Program-made: the position numbers and the translations under genes
Shown: in pieces, positions 8,858 to 17,497 of the stretch
Position numbering within the stretch: position 1 is the stretch's first letter
Layout of the letters: the number at the start of each line of letters is the position of its first letter
Notes under the pieces: model-generated
Told to the model about the DNA's origin: nothing
Databases searched by the model: none
The model's input: only the letters and a program-made list of their open reading frames with translations
NCBI RefSeq assembly: GCF_015074785.1
Contig: NZ_CP042464.1
Coordinates: 3,449,501-3,513,500 of the forward strand
Reading direction: 5' to 3'
From: Segatella copri
Lineage (GTDB): Bacteria > Bacteroidota > Bacteroidia > Bacteroidales > Bacteroidaceae
DNA: 64,000 bases

Positions 8858-9871
8858 ATGGCAGTAGATTACAAGAAAATCGGTCTTGTGAACACTAAGG
8901 AAATGTTCGCAAGAGCTATCAAGGGCGGTTGGGCCGTTCCTGCTTTCAACTTCAATAACTTGGAGCAGCTCCAGGCTATCATCCAGGCTTCTTCTACTTT
9001 GAAGTCACCAGTTATCCTTCAGGTTTCTAAGGGTGCTCGTAAGTATGCTAACCCTACATTGCTCCGCTACTTGGCTGAGGGTGCTGTAGAGTATGCTAAG
9101 GAGTTGGGTTGCAACCATCCTGAGATCGTTCTTCACCTCGATCACGGTGATAGCTTCGAGACATGTAAGAGCTGTGTAGACTTCGGTTTCTCTTCTGTAA
9201 TGATCGACGGTTCTGCTCTTCCATACGAGGAGAACATCGCTTTGACAAAGAAGGTTGTTGACTACGCTCATCAGTTCGGTGTAACTGTAGAGGGTGAGCT
9301 CGGTGTCCTCGCTGGTGTTGAGGATGACGTAGTAGCTGAGGAGTCTCACTATACAAAGCCTGAGGAGGTTGTTGATTTCGCTACACGTACAGGTGTTGAT
9401 TCATTGGCTATCTCTATCGGTACTTCTCACGGTGCTTACAAGTTCAAGCCAGAGCAGTGCACACGTGACCCTAAGACTGGTCACCTCGTTCCTCCTCCAT
9501 TGGCATTCGACGTATTGGCAGCAGTTGAGGAGCAGCTTCCTGGTTTCCCTATCGTTCTCCACGGTTCTTCTTCAGTTCCTCAGGAGTATGTTGATATCAT
9601 CAACAAGTTCGGTGGTAAGTTGCCAGATGCAGTTGGTATCCCAGAGGAGCAGTTGACTAAGGCTTCTGAGAGCGCTGTTTGCAAGATCAATATCGACTCT
9701 GACTCTCGTCTTGCTTTCACAGCAGGTGTTCGTGAGACATTGGCTCTTCATCCAGAGTACTTCGACCCACGTCAGTACTGCGGTAAGGCTCGTGAGTACA
9801 TGGTTGACCTCTATAGCCACAAGATCAAGGATGTTCTTCATTCTGACAACAAGTTGGCTAACCTCGACTAA
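8858..9871 (+). CDS. fba: Fructose-bisphosphate aldolase, class II
   Basis: A 337-residue zinc aldolase that reversibly splits fructose 1,6-bisphosphate into DHAP and glyceraldehyde 3-phosphate in glycolysis. Zinc and substrate motifs are visible: VLHLDHGDSFETC, EGELGVLAGVEDDV, SIGTSHGAYK, IVLHGSSSVPQE and INIDSDSR. Codon use is strongly biased to preferred codons (AAG, GGT, GTT, CTC/TTG), as expected for a very highly expressed enzyme. Strong promoter, own terminator, so monocistronic. Confidence 0.97.
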   Translation: MAVDYKKIGLVNTKEMFARAIKGGWAVPAFNFNNLEQLQAIIQASSTLKSPVILQVSKGARKYANPTLLRYLAEGAVEYAKELGCNHPEIVLHLDHGDSFETCKSCVDFGFSSVMIDGSALPYEENIALTKKVVDYAHQFGVTVEGELGVLAGVEDDVVAEESHYTKPEEVVDFATRTGVDSLAISIGTSHGAYKFKPEQCTRDPKTGHLVPPPLAFDVLAAVEEQLPGFPIVLHGSSSVPQEYVDIINKFGGKLPDAVGIPEEQLTKASESAVCKINIDSDSRLAFTAGVRETLALHPEYFDPRQYCGKAREYMVDLYSHKIKDVLHSDNKLANLD

Positions 9872-9899
9872 TCTTCGAGATTTTACAACACAAGATATG

Positions 9900-9935
9900 A
9901 GCGGGAATCCGAAAGGGTTCCCGCTTTTGTTTTAT
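9900..9935 (+). terminator. Terminator of the aldolase gene
   Basis: AGCGGGAATCC, loop GAAA, GGGTTCCCGCT, followed by TTTTGTTTT. An 11-pair stem about 30 bases after the stop. Confidence 0.92.
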
Positions 9936-9953
9936 CTTTTTTTCGAGATTATA

Positions 9954-10763
9954 CTATCTGTTGTTTTCATTTCCCCTTAGCGTTTCCATGAGCTGTTCTG
10001 GTGTACAGTCTTTTAATATCACCTTATTCTCTTTATCCAACAGGTAAATGGTTGGCATGGCTTTGAGCCCGTAAATCGTGCTCAATCGGTTATCTGCTAC
10101 GATGCGGAGCAGACTGATGCCGTCTGGTATTGTCTGTTTGTCGAGCCATGCAGATATCTTGTGGCAGTTCTCGCAGTCAGGATCGTAGAAATATAAGATA
10201 ACCTTCTTTTCCCGGTAATCGCTCAACTGATGAGGCTTGCCGTCTTCCAGCATAAAACTGATATTGGTAGCCTGTGTGCCAGGCAAGTTCTTTCTCGCCT
10301 GTTTCAGTTTAAATCCTATTCTTTCTTTCTCGGTTTCATCGAAGTATGGCGATTTAGCCATGTCTTCCAGAAATAGGGCATATACCCTGTCGTTGTGCAT
10401 GGGCGACTCAGGATTCTCATAATAATGCTCGATGAGGCTTTCAAACTTCTCTTTGGATGTCTTCTGCTGGTAAGCTTTGGCGGTAAAGGCAGCAATCCCC
10501 TTCTGGGCTATTTCCTGGTCGAAACGTGCCAGAATATCGATGAAGTTGACAAAGCCCTGTTCTGCCATCTCCTTGTTTGCCAGTTCCAGGGTGTCGGAAA
10601 AGTTGAAGTTGTCCCAATAGTGCTCGCTCAGGTATGCAGCACGTTGCTCTACGCTTCGCAGACTGTCTGGCAGAGCAGGGTATGGGAAACTGTTCTGAGC
10701 CTTGGTTGGGGCTAAGGCTCCAACCAGCATGAAGAAACTGAGGAATATGAATCTTGCCATCAT
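9954..10763 (-). CDS. DUF5106 / thioredoxin-like exported protein
   Basis: A 269-residue protein using the ATG at 10763 (MMARFIFLSFF...), because an upstream in-frame ATG at 10829 precedes the -7 element. The signal peptide ends near TKAQ. Residues about 20-150 match the helical DUF5106 type (LRSVEQRAAYLSEHYWDNFN). The C-terminal part (about 155-269) is a thioredoxin fold with a Cys-x-x-Cys motif (FYDPDCENCHKI) and cis-Pro (KAMPTIYLLD). Probably a periplasmic thiol-disulfide protein, possibly reducing; partner unknown. Confidence 0.87.
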   Translation of the reverse strand: MMARFIFLSFFMLVGALAPTKAQNSFPYPALPDSLRSVEQRAAYLSEHYWDNFNFSDTLELANKEMAEQGFVNFIDILARFDQEIAQKGIAAFTAKAYQQKTSKEKFESLIEHYYENPESPMHNDRVYALFLEDMAKSPYFDETEKERIGFKLKQARKNLPGTQATNISFMLEDGKPHQLSDYREKKVILYFYDPDCENCHKISAWLDKQTIPDGISLLRIVADNRLSTIYGLKAMPTIYLLDKENKVILKDCTPEQLMETLRGNENNR

Positions 10764-10798
10764 CTTTATATTGGAATTAATGATATTACTAACGGGTG

Positions 10799-10806
10799 CA
10801 AAATTA
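10799..10806 (-). promoter_or_regulatory. -7 element (TAATTTTG) for the DUF5106 protein
   Basis: Minus-strand TAATTTTG ends 35 bases before the ATG at 10763 and lies inside the longer alternative frame, which rules out the 10829 start. Confidence 0.65.
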
Positions 10807-10898
10807 CAAAATAAAATTGAAAGTGGCAAGGTTTTTTATATAAAAATAGTACGCATGATTTATGCTTAAAATCGTTAAAGTTGCACGATTTTCTGATA

Positions 10899-10934
10899 TT
10901 TGTACAAGTTTTTCTGATATAATTTGTATTTTTG
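10899..10934 (+). promoter_or_regulatory. Candidate promoter for the LuxR-type membrane regulator
   Basis: TATTTTTG at 10927-10934 with TTTG at 10899-10902; the 24-base spacing is longer than usual. A direct repeat TTTTTCTGATAT-like (10888 and 10909) overlaps it. Confidence 0.5.
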
Positions 10935-11036
10935 CAGCCGAAATCAATAATTCCCTTAAAAATGGCAATTTCCTAGAAAAAGAGCCGTTTGACTTACGAA
11001 AGTATAAGTAAGATTTAAGAAAATAACCAAAACGAA

Positions 11037-12044
11037 ATGAAACTGAAGAATGACATGGTAAACCTGATTGTGAGGGTAGAGCATCATTTATGCCCTCTAT
11101 ATTGTGGTGTGGTAGACCGCCGACGCATTATCGCCTTTCTACTTCTGACGATAAGCGAGCTGATCATCATACCTTATCATATTATGCTCTTTCTGGTGAT
11201 GAAAGAATCTTATGGTTTAAGCCTTTGCTGTTTGCATACATTCGTGTTCTGCCTCCTGCAGTTTCTGGTCTGGAAACGGAAGATTGCTTTCGTGAAAGGT
11301 ATTTCTTCTCTTTACCTTCTGATGTTCGCCAAACTGGCTCTTGATAGCGTATTTTGCATCAATTTCGGTTTGGCTAATGATAATTTGAGCGTTGTCAGCA
11401 ACCTGTTTGTCGTCTTTATCCTGGCTATTACAGCGTTAAGCCAAGCTTTGTATAAGACTTGTACCATCATCACGGTGGGTATGATACCGATGTTGCTGAT
11501 ATACCTGTTCAGCATTCCGCTTATGTCAGTTCTGTTCAGTCTGAAGACTATTTTCCTGGGTTTCATGATGCTGGTTTATGTGGCAGTATATAATATGAGT
11601 ATTGTAACCAAGGGGTTACGCCAGCCGAAACGGATGGCTCGGGTTGAAAACAAGGCGTTGAATATGCTTGCCGATTTGAAGGATAATCAACCGGAAGCAG
11701 CAGAAAGCCTGATGAAGCGTCTGACTCCTGATGTCCGGGAGAAGATTATTACCCATGCTTCTGAACATCTGTTTAATGAAGAATTGAATAGAGTGGCATG
11801 GGATTAGGTTTGTGATGGGCTTACGTTCAGCGAAAAGGAAATATGCAAGCTGATTCTCCAGGGGCGGACTTTAAAGGAAATTTGTGCAGAACTCAATAAG
11901 AGTGAATCAAATATCACCAGCCAGCGTTGCCATATCCGCAAAAAGTTGAATATGGACCGTCGCGATGATTTGAGGAGAACCTTGGAAGTAAGGTTCTATG
12001 ATGCGCAGAAACAAGTAAAAAAGTCAGAAGCCGAGAACTCCTGA
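11037..12044 (+). pseudogene. Membrane-bound LuxR-type regulator interrupted by an in-frame TAG
   Basis: The first 256 codons encode a protein with about six membrane segments (e.g. IIAFLLLTISELIIIPYHIM) and a charged C-terminal part ending in ELNRVAWD. A TAG at 11805-11807 stops it. The same frame stays open for 78 more codons and encodes a clear LuxR/GerE helix-turn-helix: LTFSEKEICKLILQGRTLKE then SNITSQRCHIRKKLNM. No frameshift is needed: reading through gives 335 residues plus the stop. No good start codon follows the TAG, so the DNA-binding part is probably lost unless the stop is suppressed. Treated as nonsense-interrupted; a sequencing error is also possible. Confidence 0.8.
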
Positions 12045-12073
12045 CTTTTATGGATATTCTTATTTCTTGATCA

Positions 12074-13588
12074 TTATTCTTCCAATCTGAGAAATGCTTT
12101 CGGAAGATACTGGATAATGTCGCTGGCGATGAGGCTTTCTTTGCCCAGATCTTTAGCAGCAAGATCGCCAGCCAGACCATGAAGATGCATACCCAGGCGA
12201 CAGGCATCTTCCTGTTTGTATCCTCTTGCCAGAAGACCGGTGATGATACCTGTCAGTACATCACCGCTGCCTGCTGTAGCCATACCGCTGTTGCCCGTAC
12301 TGCAGAAGTCAATCTTCCCGTCAGGGTGGCAGAGTGCAGAATAATGTCCCTTTAATATAATGTATGCCTGGAGGCGTTCAGCCAGTTCGCTTGCCTTCAG
12401 CAGTCTTTCGGTACAGCTGCTGCTCGCATTGCCGGCAAGCCGGTCGAACTCCTTCGGATGGGGTGTCATGATGATATTCTTTGGCAACTGCTGCATCCAC
12501 GCCCTGTGGCTGGAAAGAATATTGAGCGCATCGGCATCAATGACGAGCGGACAGGTAGCACGGCGCAGTTGGGCGATGAGGGCGATGGCTGTTGTTTCGT
12601 TCTGTCCCAATCCGGGACCTACGCCCAGCGCATCGAACATCTCTGTATCTACCGGTTCGCTGAATATGGTTTCTTCAGCATCCATCTGCAGTACCGCTTC
12701 AGGTACCGAAATCTGCATGATTTCATAATTCCGTTTTGGGGTATGGGCTGTAACCTTGCCCGCACCTGTTCTCAGACAAGCCTTGGTGGCTAATACAGAA
12801 GCGCCGCTCATGCCGTAACTTCCCGCTATGAGCAGCGCATTACCCATGCTGCCTTTATGGGCAAAGTCGCTGCGCGATTTCAGGAGCGGACGGATGTCGT
12901 TCTCTTCGAGTATGCGGCACCGGCATTCCGTATTCTGGATGAATTCCTGGGAAAGTCGGATGTCGAGAACGCGCAGTCTGCCCAGGTACTGCTGGTTATC
13001 CGCCATCAGCATCGACAGTTTCTTCTGCTGCAGGGTAAGGGTCAGACTGGCACGGATGATGTTGGCATGGATATTATAGGAATTGTCCTCGGTCATCAGT
13101 CCCGAAGGGATATCGATGCTTACTACCTTGGCAGGACTCTGGTTGATATATTTCACCATCGCGGCGAATCCGCCAGCCAATGGTTTGTTGAGCCCGCTTC
13201 CAAAGAGTCCGTCCACCACCAGCGTTTCTGCATTGAGCTTAGGAGGGTCCAGGTTAGTGGTAATCTCAGTAAATTTCACTCTCTTTGCATCCAGCAGACG
13301 CTTCTTGTTGGCAAGACAGTCTGCCGACAGTTTATTCTGCACATTAAAGAGGTATACACTTACATCATATCCATCCTCGCTGAGCATTCTCGCCACAGCA
13401 AGCGCATCGCCGCCGTTATTTCCCGGACCGGCGAAAACGACCACTGGAGTGCGGTTAGACCATTCCTCTTCTATGGCACGTGTCAGCGCTTTGGCTGCAC
13501 GTTCCATCAGGTTGAGCGAACTGATAGGTTCGTGCTCAATGGTATATTTATCTAACTCATGAATCTGAGCGCTTGTGAAAATCTTCAT
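12074..13588 (-). CDS. nnr: Bifunctional NAD(P)H-hydrate epimerase / ADP-dependent dehydratase
   Basis: A 504-residue repair enzyme for hydrated NADH/NADPH. The N-terminal YjeF epimerase domain (about 1-215) shows VVFAGPGNNGGDALAVARML and VVDGLFGSGLNKPL. The C-terminal ribokinase-like dehydratase domain (about 225-495) shows GSYGMSGASVLATKA, IIMTPHPKEFDRLAG and TAGSGDVLTGIITGLLARG, the anionic hole and catalytic Asp motif. Length is normal for the fused form. It is convergent with the interrupted regulator gene and divergent from hpt. Confidence 0.95.
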   Translation of the reverse strand: MKIFTSAQIHELDKYTIEHEPISSLNLMERAAKALTRAIEEEWSNRTPVVVFAGPGNNGGDALAVARMLSEDGYDVSVYLFNVQNKLSADCLANKKRLLDAKRVKFTEITTNLDPPKLNAETLVVDGLFGSGLNKPLAGGFAAMVKYINQSPAKVVSIDIPSGLMTEDNSYNIHANIIRASLTLTLQQKKLSMLMADNQQYLGRLRVLDIRLSQEFIQNTECRCRILEENDIRPLLKSRSDFAHKGSMGNALLIAGSYGMSGASVLATKACLRTGAGKVTAHTPKRNYEIMQISVPEAVLQMDAEETIFSEPVDTEMFDALGVGPGLGQNETTAIALIAQLRRATCPLVIDADALNILSSHRAWMQQLPKNIIMTPHPKEFDRLAGNASSSCTERLLKASELAERLQAYIILKGHYSALCHPDGKIDFCSTGNSGMATAGSGDVLTGIITGLLARGYKQEDACRLGMHLHGLAGDLAAKDLGKESLIASDIIQYLPKAFLRLEE

Positions 13589-13669
13589 ATTATCTGATAA
13601 TCTTAGTATTATCTGCGCGAACTGTCGTGATAATTTGTCAACTCATGCAGATAAACGGTTATTTTCATG

Positions 13670-13677
13670 CAAAAGTA
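13670..13677 (-). promoter_or_regulatory. -7 element (TACTTTTG) for nnr
   Basis: Minus-strand TACTTTTG about 80 bases upstream of the nnr ATG; divergent from the hpt -7 at 13721-13728 (TAATTTTG, plus strand). Confidence 0.55.
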
Positions 13678-13720
13678 CAAAAAATAGTTGATGAAAGCAC
13701 GAAGTTTCATGTTTTTTTCG

Positions 13721-13728
13721 TAATTTTG
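13721..13728 (+). promoter_or_regulatory. -7 element (TAATTTTG) for hpt
   Basis: TAATTTTG 26 bases upstream of the ATG at 13755. No TTTG is seen at the expected -33 distance. Confidence 0.55.
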
Positions 13729-13754
13729 CAGAAAATATTATTATAGAACAGACT

Positions 13755-14294
13755 ATGAGCATAGTAAAGATCAAGGATAAGAGCTTCAAGACATCGATTC
13801 CTGAGGCTGAGATTCTGAAGAAAGTACAGGTCGTAGCAGACCGTCTGAACAAGGATTATGCAGGCAAGAAACCTGTCTTCCTGGCAGTATTGAACGGCGC
13901 ATTTATCTTTGCAGCCGACTTGATGCGAATGATTACCGTGCCAAGCGAGATTTCATTCGTGAAGTATGCTTCTTACGAGGGTACCTCCTCTACGGGCAGC
14001 ATGAAGACCCTGATGGGTTTGAACCAGGATTTGGCAGGCCGCCACGTGGTTATCGTAGAGGACATCGTAGATTCCGGTTTCACCATGGCTCACATGATTG
14101 AAGACCTGAAGAAGCTGAACCTAGCCAGCGTTGAGGTTTGTTCCCTCCTCGTGAAACCAGGCAACTTGAAGGTTGATCTTGATATCAACTATGCTGTTAT
14201 GGAAATCCCTAACGATTTCATCGTAGGATATGGATTGGATTATGACCAAGAAGGCAGAAACCTCCGCGACATCTACACCATTGTAGAAGAATAG
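13755..14294 (+). CDS. hpt: Hypoxanthine phosphoribosyltransferase
   Basis: A 179-residue cytosolic purine-salvage enzyme converting hypoxanthine (and often guanine) plus PRPP to the nucleotide. The PRPP-binding motif VVIVEDIVDSGFTM and the purine-contact region DFIVGYGLDYDQEGRNLRDI are present. Length is normal. Two very small membrane-protein genes and adk follow in the same direction, with an 11-base gap to the first of them, so an operon is likely. Confidence 0.95.
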   Translation: MSIVKIKDKSFKTSIPEAEILKKVQVVADRLNKDYAGKKPVFLAVLNGAFIFAADLMRMITVPSEISFVKYASYEGTSSTGSMKTLMGLNQDLAGRHVVIVEDIVDSGFTMAHMIEDLKKLNLASVEVCSLLVKPGNLKVDLDINYAVMEIPNDFIVGYGLDYDQEGRNLRDIYTIVEE

Positions 14295-14304
14295 GGGGTG
14301 AAGC

Positions 14305-14544
14305 ATGTGGGAGAAAATAAGTGATTATTGCTTGGATGTCTCCAAGTACTTCTTGACTGCTGTATTTGTCGCATCTTTAATGGTGGATTTGGGTGAAATG
14401 CGGTGGTTGCTTTATGCAATTAGTGGCGTTTTGGCAACAATCTTCTTTTGTGCAGGTTTGTTCTTCATATCCAAAAGTAAGGATGAGAAAGAAAGGAAGT
14501 ATAAAACAACTCGAAAGTATAACAATAAAAATAGGAGGACATAA
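14305..14544 (+). CDS. Small two-segment membrane protein
   Basis: A 79-residue protein with two hydrophobic segments (YFLTAVFVASLMV and LLYAISGVLATIFFCAGLFF) and a very basic C-terminal tail (KERKYKTTRKYNNKNRR). It starts 11 bases after hpt and is preceded by a G-rich Shine-Dalgarno-like GGGGG, unusual in Bacteroidetes. Its stop lies one base before the next small ORF. Not recognised as a known family; likely inner membrane with the tail in the cytosol. Confidence 0.6.
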   Translation: MWEKISDYCLDVSKYFLTAVFVASLMVDLGEMRWLLYAISGVLATIFFCAGLFFISKSKDEKERKYKTTRKYNNKNRRT

Positions 14545-14545
14545 A

Positions 14546-14650
14546 ATGGATGCATTATTTTTCTTAGGCGTTGTAACAGTTCTCTTTGGAATTGTTTTTG
14601 CAGTTCTTTTGTCTCCAAAGGGGCAGAAGTGGGTTAATAAATATAGTTAA
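14546..14650 (+). CDS. 34-residue single-span membrane protein
   Basis: A tiny frame beginning MDALFFLGVVTVLFGIVFAV, one hydrophobic helix then SPKGQKWVNKYS. An excellent Shine-Dalgarno AGGAGG at 14533-14538 lies 7 bases before the ATG, which argues that it is translated. It is coupled to the preceding small gene (one base between) and lies 45 bases ahead of adk. Function unknown. Confidence 0.6.
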   Translation: MDALFFLGVVTVLFGIVFAVLLSPKGQKWVNKYS

Positions 14651-14695
14651 GTTTCTGACACAACATAAATATTTTATATATATATTAAGGTAAAA

Positions 14696-15268
14696 ATGAA
14701 AAATATCGTAATTTTCGGCGCTCCAGGTGCAGGTAAAGGCACACAGAGCGACAAGATGATCGAGAAGTATGGTCTCGGTCACATTTCTACAGGTGACGTA
14801 CTTCGTAACGAAATCAAGAACGGTACAGAACTTGGTAAGACAGCTAAGGGTTATATCGACAATGGTCAGTTGATTCCAGACGAGTTGATGATCGACATCC
14901 TCGCAAGCGTATACGATAGCTTCGGTAAGGATCACGCTGGTGTTATCTTCGATGGTTTCCCACGTACCACTCCACAGGCTGAGGCTCTGAAGAAGATGCT
15001 TTCTGAGCGTGGTCATAAGATTGCTGCGATGATTGAGTTGGCTGTTCCTGAGGATGAGCTGATGGCTCGCCTGATTAACCGCGGTAAGGAAAGCGGCCGT
15101 TCTGATGATAACGAGGAGACTATCAAGAAGCGTCTCAATGTTTATCATACACAGACTGCTCCGCTCATCGACTGGTATGAGAAGGAAGGCATTCATCACC
15201 ACATCGAGGGTCTCGGTACTGTAGATGAAATCTTCGCTCGTGTTTGCAATGTAATCGACAACTTGTAA
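14696..15268 (+). CDS. adk: Adenylate kinase
   Basis: A 190-residue kinase interconverting ATP+AMP and 2 ADP. The P-loop FGAPGAGKGTQSDKM, AMP-binding region STGDVLRNEI and IFDGFPRTTPQAE, and the RxxDDxxET motif (SGRSDDNEETIKKRL) are all present. The lid is short and lacks the four-Cys zinc site, the usual short bacterial form. Codons are strongly optimised. It is followed by a hairpin that also precedes obgE. Confidence 0.97.
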   Translation: MKNIVIFGAPGAGKGTQSDKMIEKYGLGHISTGDVLRNEIKNGTELGKTAKGYIDNGQLIPDELMIDILASVYDSFGKDHAGVIFDGFPRTTPQAEALKKMLSERGHKIAAMIELAVPEDELMARLINRGKESGRSDDNEETIKKRLNVYHTQTAPLIDWYEKEGIHHHIEGLGTVDEIFARVCNVIDNL

Positions 15269-15279
15269 TCAAGATAAAG

Positions 15280-15312
15280 AATCTTCCCCGCTATGGTGGG
15301 GAAGATTTATTC
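15280..15312 (+). terminator. Hairpin after adk, weak terminator or attenuator
   Basis: AATCTTCCCC pairs perfectly with GGGGAAGATT across an 8-base loop; only a short T-rich stretch (TATTC) follows, so read-through into obgE is plausible. Confidence 0.65.
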
Positions 15313-15335
15313 ATTAAATAAAAAGAAAAGAATAA

Positions 15336-16496
15336 ATGGCTGAATCCAATTTCGTAGACTACGTAAAGATACAATGCCGCTCTGGTAAGGGTGGCAAGGG
15401 CTCCATGCACCTGCGCCACGTAAAGTACCAGCCTAACGGCGGTCCTGACGGTGGCGACGGCGGACGTGGAGGAAGCATCTATCTCCGCGGCAACCATAAC
15501 TACTGGACGTTGCTGCACCTCAAGTATCAGCGCCACTTCTTCGCCGAGCATGGTGGAAACGGTGGCCGTGATAAGTGTCATGGAACCGATGGCAAGGATA
15601 TTTATATCGATGTGCCTTGCGGTACCGTGGTATATAATGCCGAAACAGGCAAGTTTGTATGCGATGTGGCTTATGACGGGCAGGAAGTTCTGCTCCTCAA
15701 GGGCGGTCGTGGCGGATTGGGCAACTTCCAGTTCCGCACTTCTACCAACCAGGCTCCTCGCTATGCGCAGCCGGGCGAACCTATGCAGGAGATGACCATC
15801 ATCATGGAGCTCAAGCTCCTTGCCGATGTAGGTCTGGTAGGTTTCCCTAATGCCGGTAAGTCAACTTTGCTGAGTGCCGTATCAAGTGCCCGTCCTAAGA
15901 TTGCAAACTATCCGTTTACTACGCTCGAACCATCGCTGGGTATCGTAGATTATCGCGATCACCAGAGTTTTGTCATGGCTGATATTCCTGGCATCATCGA
16001 GGGTGCGAGCGAAGGAAAAGGTTTGGGCTTGCGATTCCTCCGTCATATTGAGCGCAACTCTCTGCTGCTCTTCATGGTTCCGGGCGATACTGACGACATC
16101 AAGAAAGAATATGAAGTATTGCTGGGCGAACTGGAGAACTTTAATCCTGAGATGCTCGACAAGCATCGCGTGCTGGCTATCACCAAGTGTGATCTGCTCG
16201 ACGAAGAACTGATTGAAATGCTCAAGGAAACCTTGCCTACCGATCTTCCGGTGGTCTTCATCTCGTCTGTTACCGGACAGGGTATCCAGGAACTGAAGGA
16301 TGTGCTCTGGAAGGAACTCAATTCTGAGAGCAACAAGCTTCAGGAGATTACTGCAGAAGATACGCTTGTTCACCGTGACAAGGATATGTCTCGCTTCCAG
16401 CAGGAACTGGCTGCAGAGGGCGAGGATGTAGTAGAATATATTGATGAGGATGAAATCGAGGATGTTGACGACCTCGATGATTTCGAATACGAGTAA
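15336..16496 (+). CDS. obgE: Obg-family GTPase (ObgE/CgtA)
   Basis: A 386-residue essential GTPase linked to 50S ribosome assembly and stress control. The glycine-rich Obg fold (about 1-160; [20 protein letters not shown]) precedes the G domain with G1 GFPNAGKST, switch/G3 [18 protein letters not shown]4 TKCDLLDE and G5 SSVTGQGI. The C-terminus is an acidic tail ([18 protein letters not shown]) instead of an Obg C-terminal domain. It sits five bases before pgeF, so these are co-transcribed. Confidence 0.97.
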   Translation: MAESNFVDYVKIQCRSGKGGKGSMHLRHVKYQPNGGPDGGDGGRGGSIYLRGNHNYWTLLHLKYQRHFFAEHGGNGGRDKCHGTDGKDIYIDVPCGTVVYNAETGKFVCDVAYDGQEVLLLKGGRGGLGNFQFRTSTNQAPRYAQPGEPMQEMTIIMELKLLADVGLVGFPNAGKSTLLSAVSSARPKIANYPFTTLEPSLGIVDYRDHQSFVMADIPGIIEGASEGKGLGLRFLRHIERNSLLLFMVPGDTDDIKKEYEVLLGELENFNPEMLDKHRVLAITKCDLLDEELIEMLKETLPTDLPVVFISSVTGQGIQELKDVLWKELNSESNKLQEITAEDTLVHRDKDMSRFQQELAAEGEDVVEYIDEDEIEDVDDLDDFEYE

Positions 16497-16501
16497 ATGT
16501 T

Positions 16502-17341
16502 ATGATAAAAGAATATCAGGTAGCCGCTGGTGTCATGGCTTTCTCTACTACCCGCAAGGGTGGAGTGAGCCAGGGCAACTATAGCGAATTCAATATCAAC
16601 GAATATTGCGGCGATTTTGCCGAGCATGTTGCAGAGAACCGCAAGCGTCTGGCTGCTGAGCTCGGTATCACTACCGACCATATCATCATGCCCCATCAGG
16701 TGCATGGAGTAGAGGTGCGCAATATTGCCGGCGAGTTTCTCACCATGCCTGAGAATATCCGCAAGATGGTGCTCGAAGGTGTAGATGCCGTGATGACTGA
16801 CCAGAAAGGTGTATGTATCGGTGTTTCTACTGCCGATTGCATCCCTGTGCTTCTTTATGATGAGGAGCATCATGCTGTGGCTGCCATCCATGCCGGCTGG
16901 CGTGGTACGCTGGCTCGCATCGTGCATAAAACCATTCAGGAGATGGCGTTTACCTATCATACCGACCCGAAGAAGTTGAAGGCGGTGATAGGTCCGGGCA
17001 TTTCGCTCGACCATTTCGAGGTGGGCGATGAGGTTTACGAGGCGTTCGAGCAGGCAGCTTTCCCTATGGAAGAGATTGCCGAACAGCGTCCTAATGCCGC
17101 CTTCTCGGTTGATCCTGCTGAGCGTGAGCGCCTGGCAGCTGAGGGTAATATCGTGCAGCCGCTGAAATGGCATCTCAATCTTCCGCTCTGCAACAGACAG
17201 ATTCTTCTGCATTGTGGAGTGGCCGAAGAGAATATCCAGGATTGTGGCATCTGTACCTTTGCCCACAGCGATGAGTACTTCTCTGCCAGAAAGCTGGGTA
17301 TCGAGAGTGGCAGAATCTATACAGGCATCATGTTGACGTAA
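16502..17341 (+). CDS. pgeF: Peptidoglycan editing factor / YfiH-type multicopper-like purine nucleoside enzyme
   Basis: A 279-residue cytosolic protein of the YfiH/PgeF family, historically annotated as polyphenol oxidase or laccase. Family members show purine nucleoside phosphorylase-type and peptidoglycan-precursor editing activities. The metal-site motifs are seen: MPHQVHGVEV, STADCIPVLLYD, AIHAGWRGTLARIV and a Cys-rich end (CGICTFAHSDEYFSARK). Length is normal. It is immediately downstream of obgE. Confidence 0.92.
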   Translation: MIKEYQVAAGVMAFSTTRKGGVSQGNYSEFNINEYCGDFAEHVAENRKRLAAELGITTDHIIMPHQVHGVEVRNIAGEFLTMPENIRKMVLEGVDAVMTDQKGVCIGVSTADCIPVLLYDEEHHAVAAIHAGWRGTLARIVHKTIQEMAFTYHTDPKKLKAVIGPGISLDHFEVGDEVYEAFEQAAFPMEEIAEQRPNAAFSVDPAERERLAAEGNIVQPLKWHLNLPLCNRQILLHCGVAEENIQDCGICTFAHSDEYFSARKLGIESGRIYTGIMLT

Positions 17342-17380
17342 AAGCCTGGTAGCAGGTAAGTATCAGATAGTTTTCAAGAT

Positions 17381-17433
17381 AACATCCATTTTTCCTTTTC
17401 TGTAAGAACGGAGAGGGAGAAATGGATGTTTTT
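17381..17433 (+). terminator. Terminator after pgeF
   Basis: AACATCCATTT pairs with AAATGGATGTT with extra pairs inside the loop region, then TTTTT. Confidence 0.8.
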
Positions 17434-17435
17434 CA

Positions 17436-17463
17436 GTTAATAGTTTATAGTTAATAGTTTATA
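17436..17463. repeat. Tandem duplication of a 14-base AT-rich word
   Basis: GTTAATAGTTTATA occurs twice in a row, upstream of the M23 peptidase. A related AGTTAATAGTTGATAATT sits near 22303. Confidence 0.85.
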
Positions 17464-17497
17464 GAATATTTTGAAAATCAGAAAGAAAAAGTAAATA

